Positions 1 through 15,111 of a stretch of DNA of 64,000 nt are shown here, one piece after another. The position numbers and the translations under genes are program-made. Source of the stretch: Chrysomallon squamiferum (Eukaryota; Mollusca; Gastropoda; Neomphalida; Peltospiridae); NCBI GenBank assembly GCA_012295275.1, contig CM022665.1:40038818-40102817 (forward strand), given 5' to 3'. Each line of letters begins with the position of its first letter. Positions within the stretch are counted from its first letter, which is position 1. The notes under the pieces were generated by a model. The model was given only the letters and a program-made list of their open reading frames with translations. It ran no database searches and was not told the origin of the DNA.

Positions 1-1023
1 GACATAAACATTTACATATAGATAGATATACATATACATTCATACACAGCTACAGACCACATACATACAAATACGTATATACACACATGCATACATAATA
101 TCTGTATAACATAATTTATGCTATAATTTACTTATTAATCTACTCGCATATATCGACTGGCCATTGACTACAGAAAGAAAGCGAGTACAAATTAATACAA
201 CACACGTAGAACAAAAGAACTGCGTGCCACCGAAATACAATTTCCTGTCAGTACATTTTATTAATGACGTAATTATAATAATAATAATAATAACAACAAC
301 TGCTCTGTGATGATGTTTTGCTACACGCTAGTATTACAAGGGCGGATAATGCTTTGGGTAAGAGAGGAATTTCCGAAGCAATGTCTAAATGTTTATAATT
401 TGAAATTATAAAGTTTACAGCGTTTGTCTATTCGCAATTCTTGGCTATTACAATCTCTTCGTCTGTGTTTGCCGCCATAAACACTGTGTCAGCAGTCAAA
501 CTGTGCAAGCTGGTATCCAGCAAGAGAAGGTACACATACATGTGGACATCAATTTTATTTATTTTATAATGAATATTTATTATTATTATTTTTATTATTA
601 TTATTATTATTATCGTGTTTTTTTTTTTGGGGGGGGGTTAGGCTGTGACTTCCCCTCATGATCCGCCCCTGGTATTAGAAGGTTAACTAATGTGGTTCTG
701 TGTAAAGATCACTGGAAGATATCGTTGGTTGATTTCTGTTGCTAATCTGTGGTTCTTGAATCCCAAAATTCTGCAGTCGATGCACTTTTGTAGTAGAAAT
801 ATCAGTTTCTGCGTAACTTTAAAATAGTAACCTTTTTGGAGTATTTTATTAATTTATTCTTATTTCAATATTTATTTGATTGTTTGTTTCTTTGTTTCTT
901 TTGTTTATTTGCTATCTGTTGATGAATATTTTACTTAAACTTTAATCGTCAGTATTGAAAACAAAATCTTCTCTCTTTCTGTCTTTCTTAGTCTTTTTAC
1001 CTTTCTCTCTTTCTCTCAACTTC

Positions 1024-1087
<64 letters not shown>

Positions 1088-1788
1088 CCTTTCTCTTTCT
1101 CTCTATCTCTCTGTTTCTCTCTCTCTCTCTTAACCTCTATCTTTCTCTCTGTCTCCCTCACTCTCTATCTAAATATTCCTCTCTCTTTATTTCAATATCT
1201 CTCATCTCTGTTCTACAGCTCAAAATATCAAAAGATTCTGGCAGTGCTAATCCTCTGCATTCGGAGTCTGACATTATTGTACAAACGGTCAGATTATAAA
1301 ATATTAATTTCTTACTGCTGTTATAAGACGTATGACGATGATCATTTTTACACCCACGAAACACACACACTTCAACACGATGCATCACAATGCAGTTTAT
1401 TGACATTTACAAAAATAATTAGAAAGAGGGGGCGGAATGACAAAAGCACCTGATGCTTAATGGAATTTTTTTTTTGGCTTTCTGACAATACGTAACATAA
1501 TACGTACTTCCGGTACATCTAATACGTTCAAAATGGTGTAATATATTAATACAGTATTTTTTTTTTTTTTTTTTTTCTGTATAAATGAAAATAGTTACTG
1601 CATTTCATTCAAACACGCAAGCTAGATTCTTCTCAGACAGGAATCCTTAGAATGATATCATTTCTAAGATTTCCTATTATCAGAAATAATACGGCTGGAT
1701 GCGTTTCGTTTTTGTCTTACAACAGAAATATGGTCGCATCTGTGTCAAAGTTCGTTTAATGATTCATACTGGCGTGAGATGGAGCGGT

Positions 1789-1832
<44 letters not shown>

Positions 1833-2448
1833 TGTTTTTTAATAAACATCAGATTAAAGTTTCGTTGATAATTTGATGTTGTTTTCTTCAAGGAATAGTC
1901 TAAAATTTGTATCTCTCACTAATTTGGCTCTAATCTTGAAACATCAAATAAAAGCAAACTTTAACGTTACATAATTATCACTGACAGAGAATTGCACATT
2001 TTATCTTCTTTCTTTTTTTTCTTTTTTTTCCTTTTTTTTTTTCAGTGAGCACCATCTTGTTTTCCTCTTCATCATGTCACGTATAACACGTAAAAGAACA
2101 GATTTCAATATGTCTACGTCTAGCGGTTTTTAGACTTCGCTTCAGAAATGTTCAAGAACCACGGCAAAGACTTCCAAAATCAAGCACGAGCAGACGCTAA
2201 GGACAAAATCTATGTTATTATTGTGTGTAAAGATGTCTCCTTGTCAGTCTTATCACATGTACTTAGACTAAGTGTGCAAAAAATCCACAGAAATGTCATT
2301 CGAAAACGCCGACAAGAAAAAATAAATTGAAGCAACTCCAAAAGGTTGTGATTCTTTGACGTTGTAATTGTGCAGACTTGTAGCAACATTTCAAATCAAT
2401 ATGGAAATCTAGTGTACGTCTTAGTTCCTGTCATTTCTTCTTCTTCTT

Positions 2449-2510
<62 letters not shown>

Positions 2511-3185
2511 CAAAATCAGTGTTCTATTTCTTTTTCTTTTTAAACAACCAGTGTTGTTTCTTTTGTTTTGTTTTGTTTGTTTGTTTGTTTTCTGAGGGGG
2601 TTTGTATGTTTGTTTGTTTTTGTTTTGTTTCTGTTTCGTTTTTGAAGGGGTTTTCTTTGTATTGTTTTTTTATTATGTTTTGTTAGATTGTTACTCGTGT
2701 GTGTGTGTGTGTGGGCGGGTGGGTGGGTGGGTGGTATTTGGTTTTTATCTTCTTTTTTTTTTTTTTATTTAATTTATTGATGATTTTTTTTTTTTTTTTT
2801 TTTGATTTTTTTTTTTTTTTAAGAACTGAATGTTTTATCTAGAATGCAGATGACATCCATTTGAGTTTGTTATTGGTTCCTCCCCTGCCATTTGGCTTGT
2901 TTCGTTTTTGAAATGTTCTTGTTTAAGAATATTCTTCTACGAGATAATGCTCGCAAATCACTAAAACAATCAGGCTACATGTTATGTAGAGGTTTTTTTA
3001 ACTGTTTTTTTTATAATCCTTGCTGATGAAATAACACAGAAAATAACCAACTTAAAGTAAATAGCAAAAAATATAAAACTAATAACAATAACAGCAACAA
3101 CAACAAGAAAAAAGAAACAAAAAAAACACTTAAAAAAATAAATAAATAAAAATATCAATAATGAATCATTAAAAAATAATAATAA

Positions 3186-3253
<68 letters not shown>

Positions 3254-3352
3254 ACAAACAAACAAACAAACAACCACGCAGATAAGAACAAAATATCAGT
3301 GCTGTAACTTTATAACTTCTTGGGCGTATAATCTTTATTTCTTTCAATTATA

Positions 3353-3400
<48 letters not shown>
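1..3400. other. Gene-poor, repeat-rich intergenic DNA
   Basis: No convincing gene is seen. The stretch holds a (CT)n tract at about 1,022-1,084 inside a wider pyrimidine-rich block (970-1,200), a (GT)n tract at 1,792-1,826, a TTC array followed by a TTA array at 2,436-2,510, T-rich blocks at 2,540-2,820, a TAAA array at about 3,184-3,255 and an A run of about 40 at 3,354-3,394. The open frames here are translated simple repeats or short unsupported frames. One of these, at 2,148-2,330, has no recognisable motif. Confidence 0.8.
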
Positions 3401-3603
3401 AAAAACAGACAGCCAAAAGACCAGAAAGCTAATAAGGTTTCATCCCAGACAGAACGTGTCATTTCGTGAATGGCCCGATTAACGAAGCGTAGATTGGTTT
3501 CAATTTTGTTAATAATTTGCTTGCCTTCACGAGATAGTTTCGTATGAAAGTGACATCCTAGACCTATCTTTACTAAAAGGCTAGACAGATAGTTCATTGT
3601 TCG
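3401..3603 (-). CDS. Orphan internal exon candidate, unknown protein
   Basis: The gene is not recognised. On the minus strand a pyrimidine tract ending in CTCTCTCCAG is followed by 203 nt of open frame (starts R-T-M-N-Y-L-S-S-L-L) and then by a consensus donor, GTAAGA, at 3,400-3,395. The reading is phase 0 in and phase 2 out. The composition is balanced and unlike the repeats around it, with a run of mixed residues such as NKIETNLRFVNRAIHEMTRS. This could be one exon of a gene with widely spaced exons, or a gene remnant. No adjoining exon was found, so a chance open frame is possible. Confidence 0.35.
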
Positions 3604-3709
3604 CTGGAGAGAGGGAACAACATGATCGTCGATGTTGTCGAAGTGTCGTTATTTTTGTTTTGAAAATTAGTAGGTTTTAAAAAAAAAAAATCGGGTCGAG
3701 TGCCAGTCA

Positions 3710-3740
<31 letters not shown>

Positions 3741-3924
3741 GAAAATTGCTAGTTTTAAAATGAAGCGATATTTCTGTGCTGGAACGGTGACATCTTTTCA
3801 TTCATACCAAAAAATAATGATTTCTAACTTTTCTTTTATTTCTTTATTTTTTCTTTCTTTCTTTCTTTCTTTCTTTCTTTATTTCTTTCTTTATTTGTTT
3901 ATTTGTTTATTTACTTATTTGGTT

Positions 3925-4071
3925 TTATTTATTTACTTCCCTTTTCTTTTTATTTATTATATCTTAAGTTGGAGCGGAAAATTTATTTAGCCAGTCAGTT
4001 ATTAAATGGTCTCATATCCTGACAGAAGCAAATTCATCTATGTAATTGGCTACACAAATTGTTTTACAAGA

Positions 4072-4075
<4 letters not shown>
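3925..4075 (+). repeat. Dispersed repeat family, copy 1
   Basis: This block is about 75-80 percent similar by eye to 8,268-8,420. Shared landmarks are GTTGGAGCGG or GTTGGAACGG, a GGTCTCA box, AATTCATCTA and then GTAATTGGCTA and ACAAATTGT. Copy 1 runs straight into an ATT microsatellite, a common place for retroelement tails. There is no coding potential. It may be a SINE or MITE remnant. Confidence 0.6.
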
Positions 4076-4151
<76 letters not shown>

Positions 4152-4218
4152 TTTTTTTAATGAATCCATGGGTGTGTATGTGTAAATATAAATCTAGACA
4201 GATATATGTTACTATCTG

Positions 4219-4300
<82 letters not shown>
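4072..4300. repeat. ATT array then (CT)n array
   Basis: A TTA trinucleotide array at about 4,072-4,150 is followed by a (CT)n tract at about 4,222-4,301. The tract explains the Arg-Glu and Ser-Leu repeat frames seen here. Confidence 0.95.
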
Positions 4301-4303
<3 letters not shown>

Positions 4304-4739
4304 CTCTCTCTCCATTTCACACACACTTACACACACTCTCATGTTCACACCTCACACCAAACCTCGCGACATCCAATAACAAAAGACAATACCGCAGTGA
4401 AACCATGCAAAAAATCTTGCAGTCGTCAACATCTAGATTTTAACAGATTGAACCTGTCCCATTACAATGATTAATAAGCTGACGTTGTGGTGAAACGGTT
4501 TCAGTTCAAACTCTTTAATACAATCTTGATGTTTGATATCATCAAAGCGTTATACACTCGGTCACTCGCTCTTTCCAAATGAAATTGCTTCATTCGCTGA
4601 TTTGTTTTAGCTCGGATGCGGTGCCTATAGATCACACAATACGACGGTGGGCATATGGTTTATTACAATATCTTTCGACGTGGTTTTACTACAGCTGCGG
4701 AGATTAAGGATGATAATGAAAAAAAAAAAAAAACGACGA

Positions 4740-4835
4740 GCAGAAATCGTCGTACGACTTGGCCGTCTGGTTCTTGACTGGAAGGTTCCGGGTTCGTCTC
4801 GCGGTAACGGGGTTAACTGATGAAATGAGTTTTAA
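4740..4835 (+). mobile_element. tRNA-derived SINE remnant
   Basis: A degenerate pol III box A (TGGCCGTCTGG) is followed about 35 bp later by a near-consensus box B (GGTTCGTCTC, in the context GGTTCCGGGTTCG). The spacing and order match a tRNA-like SINE head. It does not fold as an intact tRNA gene by eye. It is preceded by an A run. Confidence 0.5.
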
Positions 4836-4984
4836 ACGTTTATTAAATGGATTAATAATACAAACACAGACCCCATGTAAAATGCAATATTTGTCTTTTT
4901 TTTTACCGTGTGTAGGCAGTCTCTTAGGAGGCTGATATAAATAAAAGACATTAGATTTTAATTTATATTTCCTTGTAGTGTGTT

Positions 4985-5356
4985 TTGCTCTGCCATGCTA
5001 TGCTAAACCATACCATAATAAACTATACTTTACTTTACTATACTATACTATACTATACTATATTATACTATACTATACTATACTATACTATACTATACTA
5101 TACTATACTATACTATACTATACTATACTATATTATACTATACTATTCTATACTTTACTATACTTTACTATACTATATTATACCAAATGTACTATACTAT
5201 ACTATACTATACTATACTATACTATACCATACCAAATGTACTATACAATACTGTACTATAATTTACTATACTATGCTATGCTATGCTATGCTATACTTTG
5301 CTTTACTATACTATCCTATACTATACTATATCACACTATACTATACTAAACAATAG
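4985..5356 (+). repeat. CTATA pentanucleotide array
   Basis: About 330 bp are built on the pentamer CTATA, with variants such as CTTTA, CTATG and CCATA. Because 5 is not a multiple of 3, several frames stay open and give Tyr-Thr-Ile-Leu-Tyr proteins that are artefacts. A related decayed array lies at about 53,570-53,720. The 3' edge passes into an ACT array at 5,362-5,385. Confidence 0.95.
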
Positions 5357-5489
5357 TATTCCTACTACTACTACTACTACAGCTATTACAATCATCAGCA
5401 ACATCACTACTATCAGTTCCATTTCCATCGTCATCACCAGTACCATTAAACTACCACTATTTATATTTTCACACTATCTGAAACACATT

Positions 5490-6444
5490 TAACTCTATTT
5501 AACATATCATCAGTTGTTGTTTTTTTTGTTGTATTTTTATGTTTTCACAAAAATTCAGCCTTCAGGCCAAAACAAATAATAAAAGACGGAAATCTTCTGT
5601 CCTCGTTTCAATTAATTTTTCAGCAACTTTCAAAGCAAAATACTCTACTCTCTTGATTTTGTTAGCAGCGTTTAGAAATCCCCCGAAATCGTAATGGTCG
5701 TCGTTTTAATTAATTTGCGGAATGTTCAACGGAAAATACTGTACGCTATTATTTTGGTGAGTTACGCTTTGAAATGCTGCTAACATCTCGGCCTTGAATG
5801 GGGCAATAAAGAAATAAATCAGACGGTCCATGGTTAGCGATTGTCATGTGGCCTGTCAGATCCAGAAACGTCAATTTGTGCAGGTTACATTAAATACTCT
5901 TTCTAGCTGTTAGAAATGTAAGTTAAAAGCGCGACACCCACCGTACGACTTGTGTTAATGCTTTTAAGACAACAGATTTGTACTGGCTCAGATACGATTA
6001 CGGTGGTAGAGAAAATAAGCATGTGTAATGGAGTGTGAAGAAGAAAATTGCCCTCAGATAGGTTGTAACTGAATTTGTTTAAGTTGTTGCATGTGATACA
6101 GTTTTGGGTTGACTGTTTGTTAGTTTGCTGTTGTTTTGTTGAGGGGTTTTTTAAAATTATTTTGTTGTTGTTGTTGTTGTTTTTCCCCCAAAGTTTTTTT
6201 TTTTTTTTTTTTTTCTTGTCATCTTTGTTGTCGTAGATGTTAATTTTGCATTTCATTATTAAATCTATAGTACATGTCTGTGTATATAATTCGAATATAG
6301 GGTTAACTCGAATAATTCAAGCTCAGCATAGGGCTCGACTTAAGTTTTCTATTACAATTTCAATACGTTACCCGAAACCTGCTATGTGTCAAGAACATTA
6401 ACACTGGAACATGTGTTTAAAAATATAGCTTTAACAAACAAACA

Positions 6445-6492
<48 letters not shown>

Positions 6493-6520
6493 CAACGAAA
6501 CAACAACAAAACAAACAAAA
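5490..6520. other. Non-coding stretch, no gene seen
   Basis: Mixed unique sequence with a TTG array at about 6,161-6,182, a T run at 6,195-6,214 and an AAT array at about 6,446-6,485. No splice-bounded open frame or RNA gene could be supported. Confidence 0.7.
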
Positions 6521-6524
6521 ACAA

Positions 6525-6715
6525 TGGATTATAAACATCTGTTTTCTCATTTACAATATCGCGAACAATAACAAGGTTCCTTTGACCTATTTGCATTTAT
6601 ATTAAAGACGACTGATAAATCGCTGCACCATTTCGTCTAACACGTAATAGCTTAAAGTGAAATGTTTAGTCACGCCTGCGTCAAATAAATATTTTTATTT
6701 TCTGATAAAAGATGT
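6525..6715 (+). repeat. Inverted duplication, left arm
   Basis: This block is nearly identical to the reverse complement of 14,092-14,281. By eye only one or two substitutions are seen over about 190 bp. Landmarks are TCATTTACAATATCGCGAAC, CGCTGCACCATTTCGTCTAA and CACGCCTGCGTCAAATAAAT. Weaker similarity continues inward (ATTATTCAC) towards the pyrimidine tract. Confidence 0.9.
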
Positions 6716-6829
6716 TAGTTTCTGGTGCTACCATTATTCACGCTGCGAGTCATTCAGTGTTCTATACTGTACGAAATTTGGCTAATCCTTTTGTGTGGGT
6801 GTGTATGTCTATGGCTTTTTCTTCTTTTT

Positions 6830-6897
6830 ACCTCTGTCTGTCTTTCTGTCTTTCTTTCTTTCTTTCTGACTTTTTCTTTCTCGCTTTCTTTCAATGT

Positions 6898-6992
<95 letters not shown>

Positions 6993-7019
6993 TTTGTATA
7001 TATTTCTCTCTTTATCTCA

Positions 7020-7107
<88 letters not shown>

Positions 7108-7194
7108 TTCATCACTTTATCTCACTTTCTCTCTCTCTCTCTCTGACTCTCATACTCTTTGTATATATATATATATATATATTTCATCACTTTA

Positions 7195-7287
<93 letters not shown>

Positions 7288-7440
7288 CTCTCTATATCTC
7301 TCAGACTGTCTTTCTATTTCTCTCTCTGTCTCTCTCTCTCTTTCTTTCTTTGTCTGTCTCTCTCTCTCTCTCCTTCTCTTTCACTCACTCTATTTCTCCT
7401 CTCTTTAACTTTCTCTTTCTTTCTCTTTGCGTGTCTTCTC
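6830..7440 (+). repeat. Long (CT)n / (TA)n polypyrimidine tract
   Basis: Blocks of (CT)n at about 6,900-6,988, 7,024-7,074 and 7,196-7,283 are separated by (TA)n runs at 7,079-7,107 and 7,161-7,181. The middle part repeats in tandem. The many Ser-Leu open frames are translations of this tract. It lies just inside the left arm of the inverted duplication. Confidence 0.95.
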
Positions 7441-9590
7441 TGTCCTCAAAACACCCCTGTCCCTCACTCTTACTTTTTAGCACCCTCTCCGTCTCAGTAA
7501 ACAGTATAGATTTTATTTGAAATATCACAAAAAAATATATATAATATTGAAAAATAGCTGCATTAAAATATTTGCACGGAATTTAAGTTCAAAAACGTCC
7601 CTGGAGTTAAGAGTTTTCCCATGCTTTCAGTAAAAAAAAAAAATAATTAAAAAAAATAATGCTGCTGTTATGTACACTTTTAAAACGTAATATTTCTAAA
7701 TGTCATTTCTACAAACCTTCAACCATGATATTTCTGAATTCAAACCAGATCTTTCAATTATTAAAATTTTAATATATTTATTATATTTACAAAAGATTTG
7801 ATTCTTTTTTTTTTTATTCAAGTTTGTTTCAACAATACGTTTCTTTCAGCTAATAATAAATATTATAATACTGATTAATATTTTAGCTAAACTACTATGT
7901 TGCCGAGGTTTGTTGAATTGTTAAAAAGAAATCTTAAAAAGCATTATTTAATACAGTTTATGAATTCAGCGGCAGAAGAAATATCCTGAGAATAGCGTTT
8001 ACAGAAAGCATGATATCTTTCAAATCGATATATCTCAGGGTTGATTTTCGTATTTACAAAAATATAAATTAAAGGGATATAATACAGAAGGTCTGTTTAG
8101 TGGTTCAGGGACATTGCATGTGCTTCTACATTTTTCTTCTTCCGTATATCCCATTTCCTTCAGTTGATCGAAATCTGGTATTTATTTATTTATATGTTTG
8201 TTTGTTTGTTTGGTTTTTTTTTTTTTTTTTTTTTTATCTATTTGCTTATTATTTTATTATTTTATTTTATTTTATTTATTCACTTCCATTTTCTTTACAT
8301 TAATTTAATTATTTTCTTATGTTGGAACGGTAGATTAATCTGGCTCTTTAAGCGGTCTCACAATTTGAGAGACACGAATTCATCTACGTAATTGGCTAGA
8401 CAAATTGTAATACAAGACATTCACACAACGAAAATGTACAGGCCGCTTTGACAAACCATAAATAAAACAATCTACATAATTCACTTAATAAAGCCATAAA
8501 TTAAAGACATCGCCTCGGTGAATTATTCCTTTTCATTTTCCTGCGAGACTAACAGACACAATGACGTCATGTTCTCTCTACGGAGTTAAACGATTCCAAA
8601 TCGTATAAGACCAGCCGAACATTGTCGATATCTACACGGAAAGCTTTCTTTGTGCCAAATTGATATAAATGTGGCTTTGCGGCCGCGACCATGACATAAA
8701 TGATAACAAAGTTACACGGTTTGAGACAGATTCTCTTCTTCATTCATATTAATGATTGCGTCTCTCGTGAACGCTTTTAAATGAAACTAGAATAACTTGT
8801 ACATTAGTTGTGAAGATACGTCGTCGAGATACTGAGGGTGTTAGGGTTGGTTGGTCAGCGCTGGTTCTGTCTACAGCCTTGAAGAGAAAATAGACATGAT
8901 AAACTGAAGGTGACTAATAGCGATATGTGTCTGTGAACCAAGTTTTGAAACTTCTTTAAATGGTTTCAGAAATTTAGATATTTCATATTCTTTACAAGAC
9001 CTGCACTTTGAAAATTACTACAGTTACAAGCTCACCGTAGACTTCGTAGTTTTTGATTTTGATACCAGAAATAATGGTCGAGAAATTAACTGACTTCATT
9101 TCTGTTTTGGCTCAGAGTTGCAACATTCGACTTTTGCGTCTTGTCTGCATCCTGGTAAAAACACGTATAATAGCGAATTAACTTGTTTGTATCACTGAAG
9201 TATTTTTCATCCAAATCGGTTACGATTCCACGATATTAATATACAGACACCAGCTTCAGATCGATTTCTTTGTTTTCGTGTCTTTCTTGGTGATGCTGTT
9301 TAACATTCTCAGTTTAATATGTGATAAATGTAACAGATTTCGAGTATTTTTCTCAAACTAAACCGAGAATGTTATTTTATGATACAACAACAACAACAAC
9401 AATAGCAACAATAATAATAATAACGATGATAATGATGATGATAATGAATATGAATATGATGATGATGATGATTATAATTATAAAATCAAGAAAAATAGAG
9501 ACAAAAAAACAACAACTGAAAACTGAAAAAACAAAAAAATAGAATAAATGTTGGTTGCCGAAGCATTTTAGATTTTGGAAAACGAACCTG
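7441..9590. other. Non-coding unique sequence
   Basis: AT-rich unique DNA with T and A runs, the second copy of a dispersed repeat (8,268-8,420) and short AAC, AAT and GAT arrays at about 9,386-9,470. No gene was recognised. The segment 8,520-9,320 is less repetitive than its surroundings and has no long open frame. Confidence 0.65.
8268..8420 (+). repeat. Dispersed repeat family, copy 2
   Basis: Second copy of the repeat at 3,925-4,075, in the same orientation. It carries GTTGGAACGG, GCGGTCTCA, GAATTCATCTACGTAATTGG and ACAAATTGTAATACAAGAC. The copies differ by scattered substitutions and small indels, as expected of old dispersed elements. Confidence 0.6.
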
Positions 9591-9591
9591 T

Positions 9592-9596
<5 letters not shown>

Positions 9597-9673
<77 letters not shown>
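9597..9673. repeat. (AC)n microsatellite
   Basis: About 38 uninterrupted AC units followed by AGAGAGAGA. Confidence 0.98.
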
Positions 9674-9676
<3 letters not shown>

Positions 9677-9739
9677 AGAGACAAATATACCCACGCATGA
9701 CACGCACATTCTCACATACATAAGTTAACTTTTATTGGG

Positions 9740-10580
9740 TTTTCTCAGATAATGGAGTTAACTGTGAAATCACTACTAAACGATTAATTACGCATTTACA
9801 TTGCAGTTTGTTCAAATCTTTATAACAAAACGCACTAAACTTGATATTCTCTCACAGTACTAAATCCGGATTAACACATTTCCTAACGTAAATAATGTTA
9901 TTATAATTATTATTACTGAAATAATTTCCTTTTATTTCACAATATTATGATCATTATGATGGCTACACAAAGCAATATTAGGGTAGTTAAATGATTCTCT
10001 TTAACGATATTAAAACAACTACTTGTAAGCCAAGGACGTGAAAAAAACAACAGAAAAAAAACAAAAAACATAATTGTATTAAGTTTCGTCAATATGAACA
10101 GATGGTCTGACCAGAACTCATCTAAAGCAACAACAAAAAAAGAGAAAGAAATGTTGTTATTTCCTCAAAACATGGACACTGGATATGCGTAAAGATTTCG
10201 TAAATTATGAAAATAATCTTAAATGAAGACAGATCGTAAATCTTTCAGGTTTATCTTTTTAACTAATATTCAGGAAACAGCTAATGAGCAGGAAAATAAA
10301 TTTAAATGTGTTTTCGTCATAAAATTTATTTTCTCACATCATATATTTATCTCAAAAAATTTAATTTTTAAAGTTAATATTGACAGAGGAGATGACGATA
10401 CTCGATTTTTTCCAACTTTTTATATTTATCAATCATTATAAAGTACTCTTTTAACTTGATTAGGTATAAAAATATGAAAATAATAAGCTTTTCCAGCAAT
10501 ATTTCAGTTTTAAATATCAGCATTGCTATTACTAATTTTCATCATAAACATTTGTATCGTTATCATCATCAAATTAGTTG
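9740..10580. other. Non-coding AT-rich DNA
   Basis: Nothing recognisable. A short open frame at 10,223-10,441 has no motif, no good splice borders and AT-rich composition, so it is not called. Confidence 0.6.
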
Positions 10581-10587
10581 GGTTTTT

Positions 10588-11065
10588 TCCCTCTCTCTTT
10601 CAATCTATCTGTCTGTCTGTCTCTCTCTCGTTGTATATCTTTCTCTCTCCCTCTCTCTCTCTATCTGTCTTTCTTTGTCTGTTTGTCTCTCTCTCTCTGT
10701 ATATCTCTCTTTTTTCTCTCTCTTTCTTTCTCGCTCTCTCTTTCTCACTCTGTCTTTGTCTGTCTTTCTGTATATCTCTTTCTATCTCCCTCTCTCTGTC
10801 TGACTGTCTCTCTCTCTTTTCTCTCTCACTCAATCTGTCTTTCTCTGTCTATATGTATGTCTGTCTTCTTCTCTCTCTCTTTCTCTTTGTGTATCTCCTT
10901 CTTTCTCTCTTTTTCATTCATTGTTTCTCTCTCCCTCCCTCCCTCCCTCCCTCTCCTCCCTCCTTCCGTCCCTCCCTCCCTTCTACTTTCTCTCTTTATT
11001 TCCTCTGTCTCTTTCTTTCTCTTTCACTCAATCATCTTCTTTTCCGATTTACCTTCCATCTATCT
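10588..11065 (+). repeat. Imperfect polypyrimidine tract
   Basis: About 480 bp of CT-rich sequence built from CTCT, CTGT, TTTC and CCCT words, including a CCTC block at 10,930-10,980. Open frames in all three plus-strand phases reflect composition and not coding. Confidence 0.9.
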
Positions 11066-13995
<2,930 letters not shown>

Positions 13996-14091
13996 AACAG
14001 ACGGAAATAAGCTGACATAAATTAAATACACATTCTTACTAATAAAAATGAAACATTGAACAGTGTGAATAATGATAGCTGGAGAACACCA

Positions 14092-14281
14092 GCATCTTTT
14101 ATCAGAAAATAAAAATATTTATTTGACGCAGGCGTGACTAAACATTTCACTTTAAGCTATTACGTGTTAGACGAAATGGTGCAGCGATTTATCAGTCGTC
14201 TCTAATATAAATGCAAATAGGTCAAAGGAACCTTGTTATTGTTCGCGATATTGTAAATGAGAAAACAGATGTTTATATCCA
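14092..14281 (-). repeat. Inverted duplication, right arm
   Basis: Reverse complement of 6,525-6,715 with near identity. Beyond 14,281 it adjoins a tandem array whose units share the words CAAAGGAACCT and GATATTGTAAA with the arm itself. The arm may have arisen from, or seeded, that array. Confidence 0.9.
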
Positions 14282-14329
14282 TTTTATTTCCCTTTTAATC
14301 TATATTCTTAAAAACTTCTTCCAGTGTTA

Positions 14330-15000
14330 ATATCACAGTCGTAAGTCAAAGGAACCTGGTGAAAGAGTGTGATATTGTAAACAAGATGTTTCGAAATCTA
14401 TTTTTCTCCTGCACAAATTTGATAAAACTGTTTCTTACTTTGAAGTTGACGTCTGCTCACATAAAAGATGATGACTTTGGATAAAATGGTGGAATTATCA
14501 CAGAAGAAGATACCTAAGTTGAATAATAAGGTAATAGAGTGTGATGTTGTAAACAGGATGTTTTGAAATATCTTTTTCCCATGCACAACATTTTAAAAAT
14601 TGTTTCTTACTTTAAAGTTGACGTCTGGTCACAGAAAAAAATGGGGGAATTATCACGGAAGAAGATACATAAGTCGAATAATAAGGTAATAGAGTATGAT
14701 ATTATAAACAAGAAATTTCGAAATCTATTTTTTCTCCTGCACAAATTTGATAAAACCGTTTCTTACTTTAAAGTTGACGTCTGGTCACATAAAGGACGAT
14801 GACTTCGGAAAAAAGGAGGAATTATCACAGAAGAAGATACATAAGTCGAATAATAAGAATTGTAAACGATGTTTTGAAATATCTTTTTCTCCTGCACAAA
14901 TCTTATAAAACTGTTTCTTACTTTAAAGTTGACGTCTGGTCACATAACAAATGGTGGAATTACCACAGAAGATACATAAGTCGAATATCATCATGTTGGA
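14330..15000 (+). repeat. Tandem array, about 155-172 bp units, four copies
   Basis: Four unit starts can be read at about 14,394, 14,566, 14,721 and 14,877. Each shares TTCTTACTTTAAAGTTGACG, then TCTGGTCACA, then GAATTATCACAGAAGAAGAT and a GTCGAATAATAAG box. The units are only slightly diverged. Short open frames across them (14,398-15,032) are by-products. Confidence 0.9.
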
Positions 15001-15059
15001 TTGATCAAGTTAAGCCGTCGTATTCGAGTTAAACATAAACATTCGATTGAATGAATGAA

Positions 15060-15066
15060 AAGCAGT

Positions 15067-15111
<45 letters not shown>

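Noticed and set aside
4978-5492. Tyr-rich 123-codon frames
   Set aside because: Frames opened by the CTATA pentamer array; near-identical proteins appear in two phases.
6712-7520. Long Ser-Leu open frames on the plus strand and Arg-Glu frames on the minus strand
   Set aside because: They are direct translations of (CT)n and (TA)n tracts, with overlapping frames in every phase.
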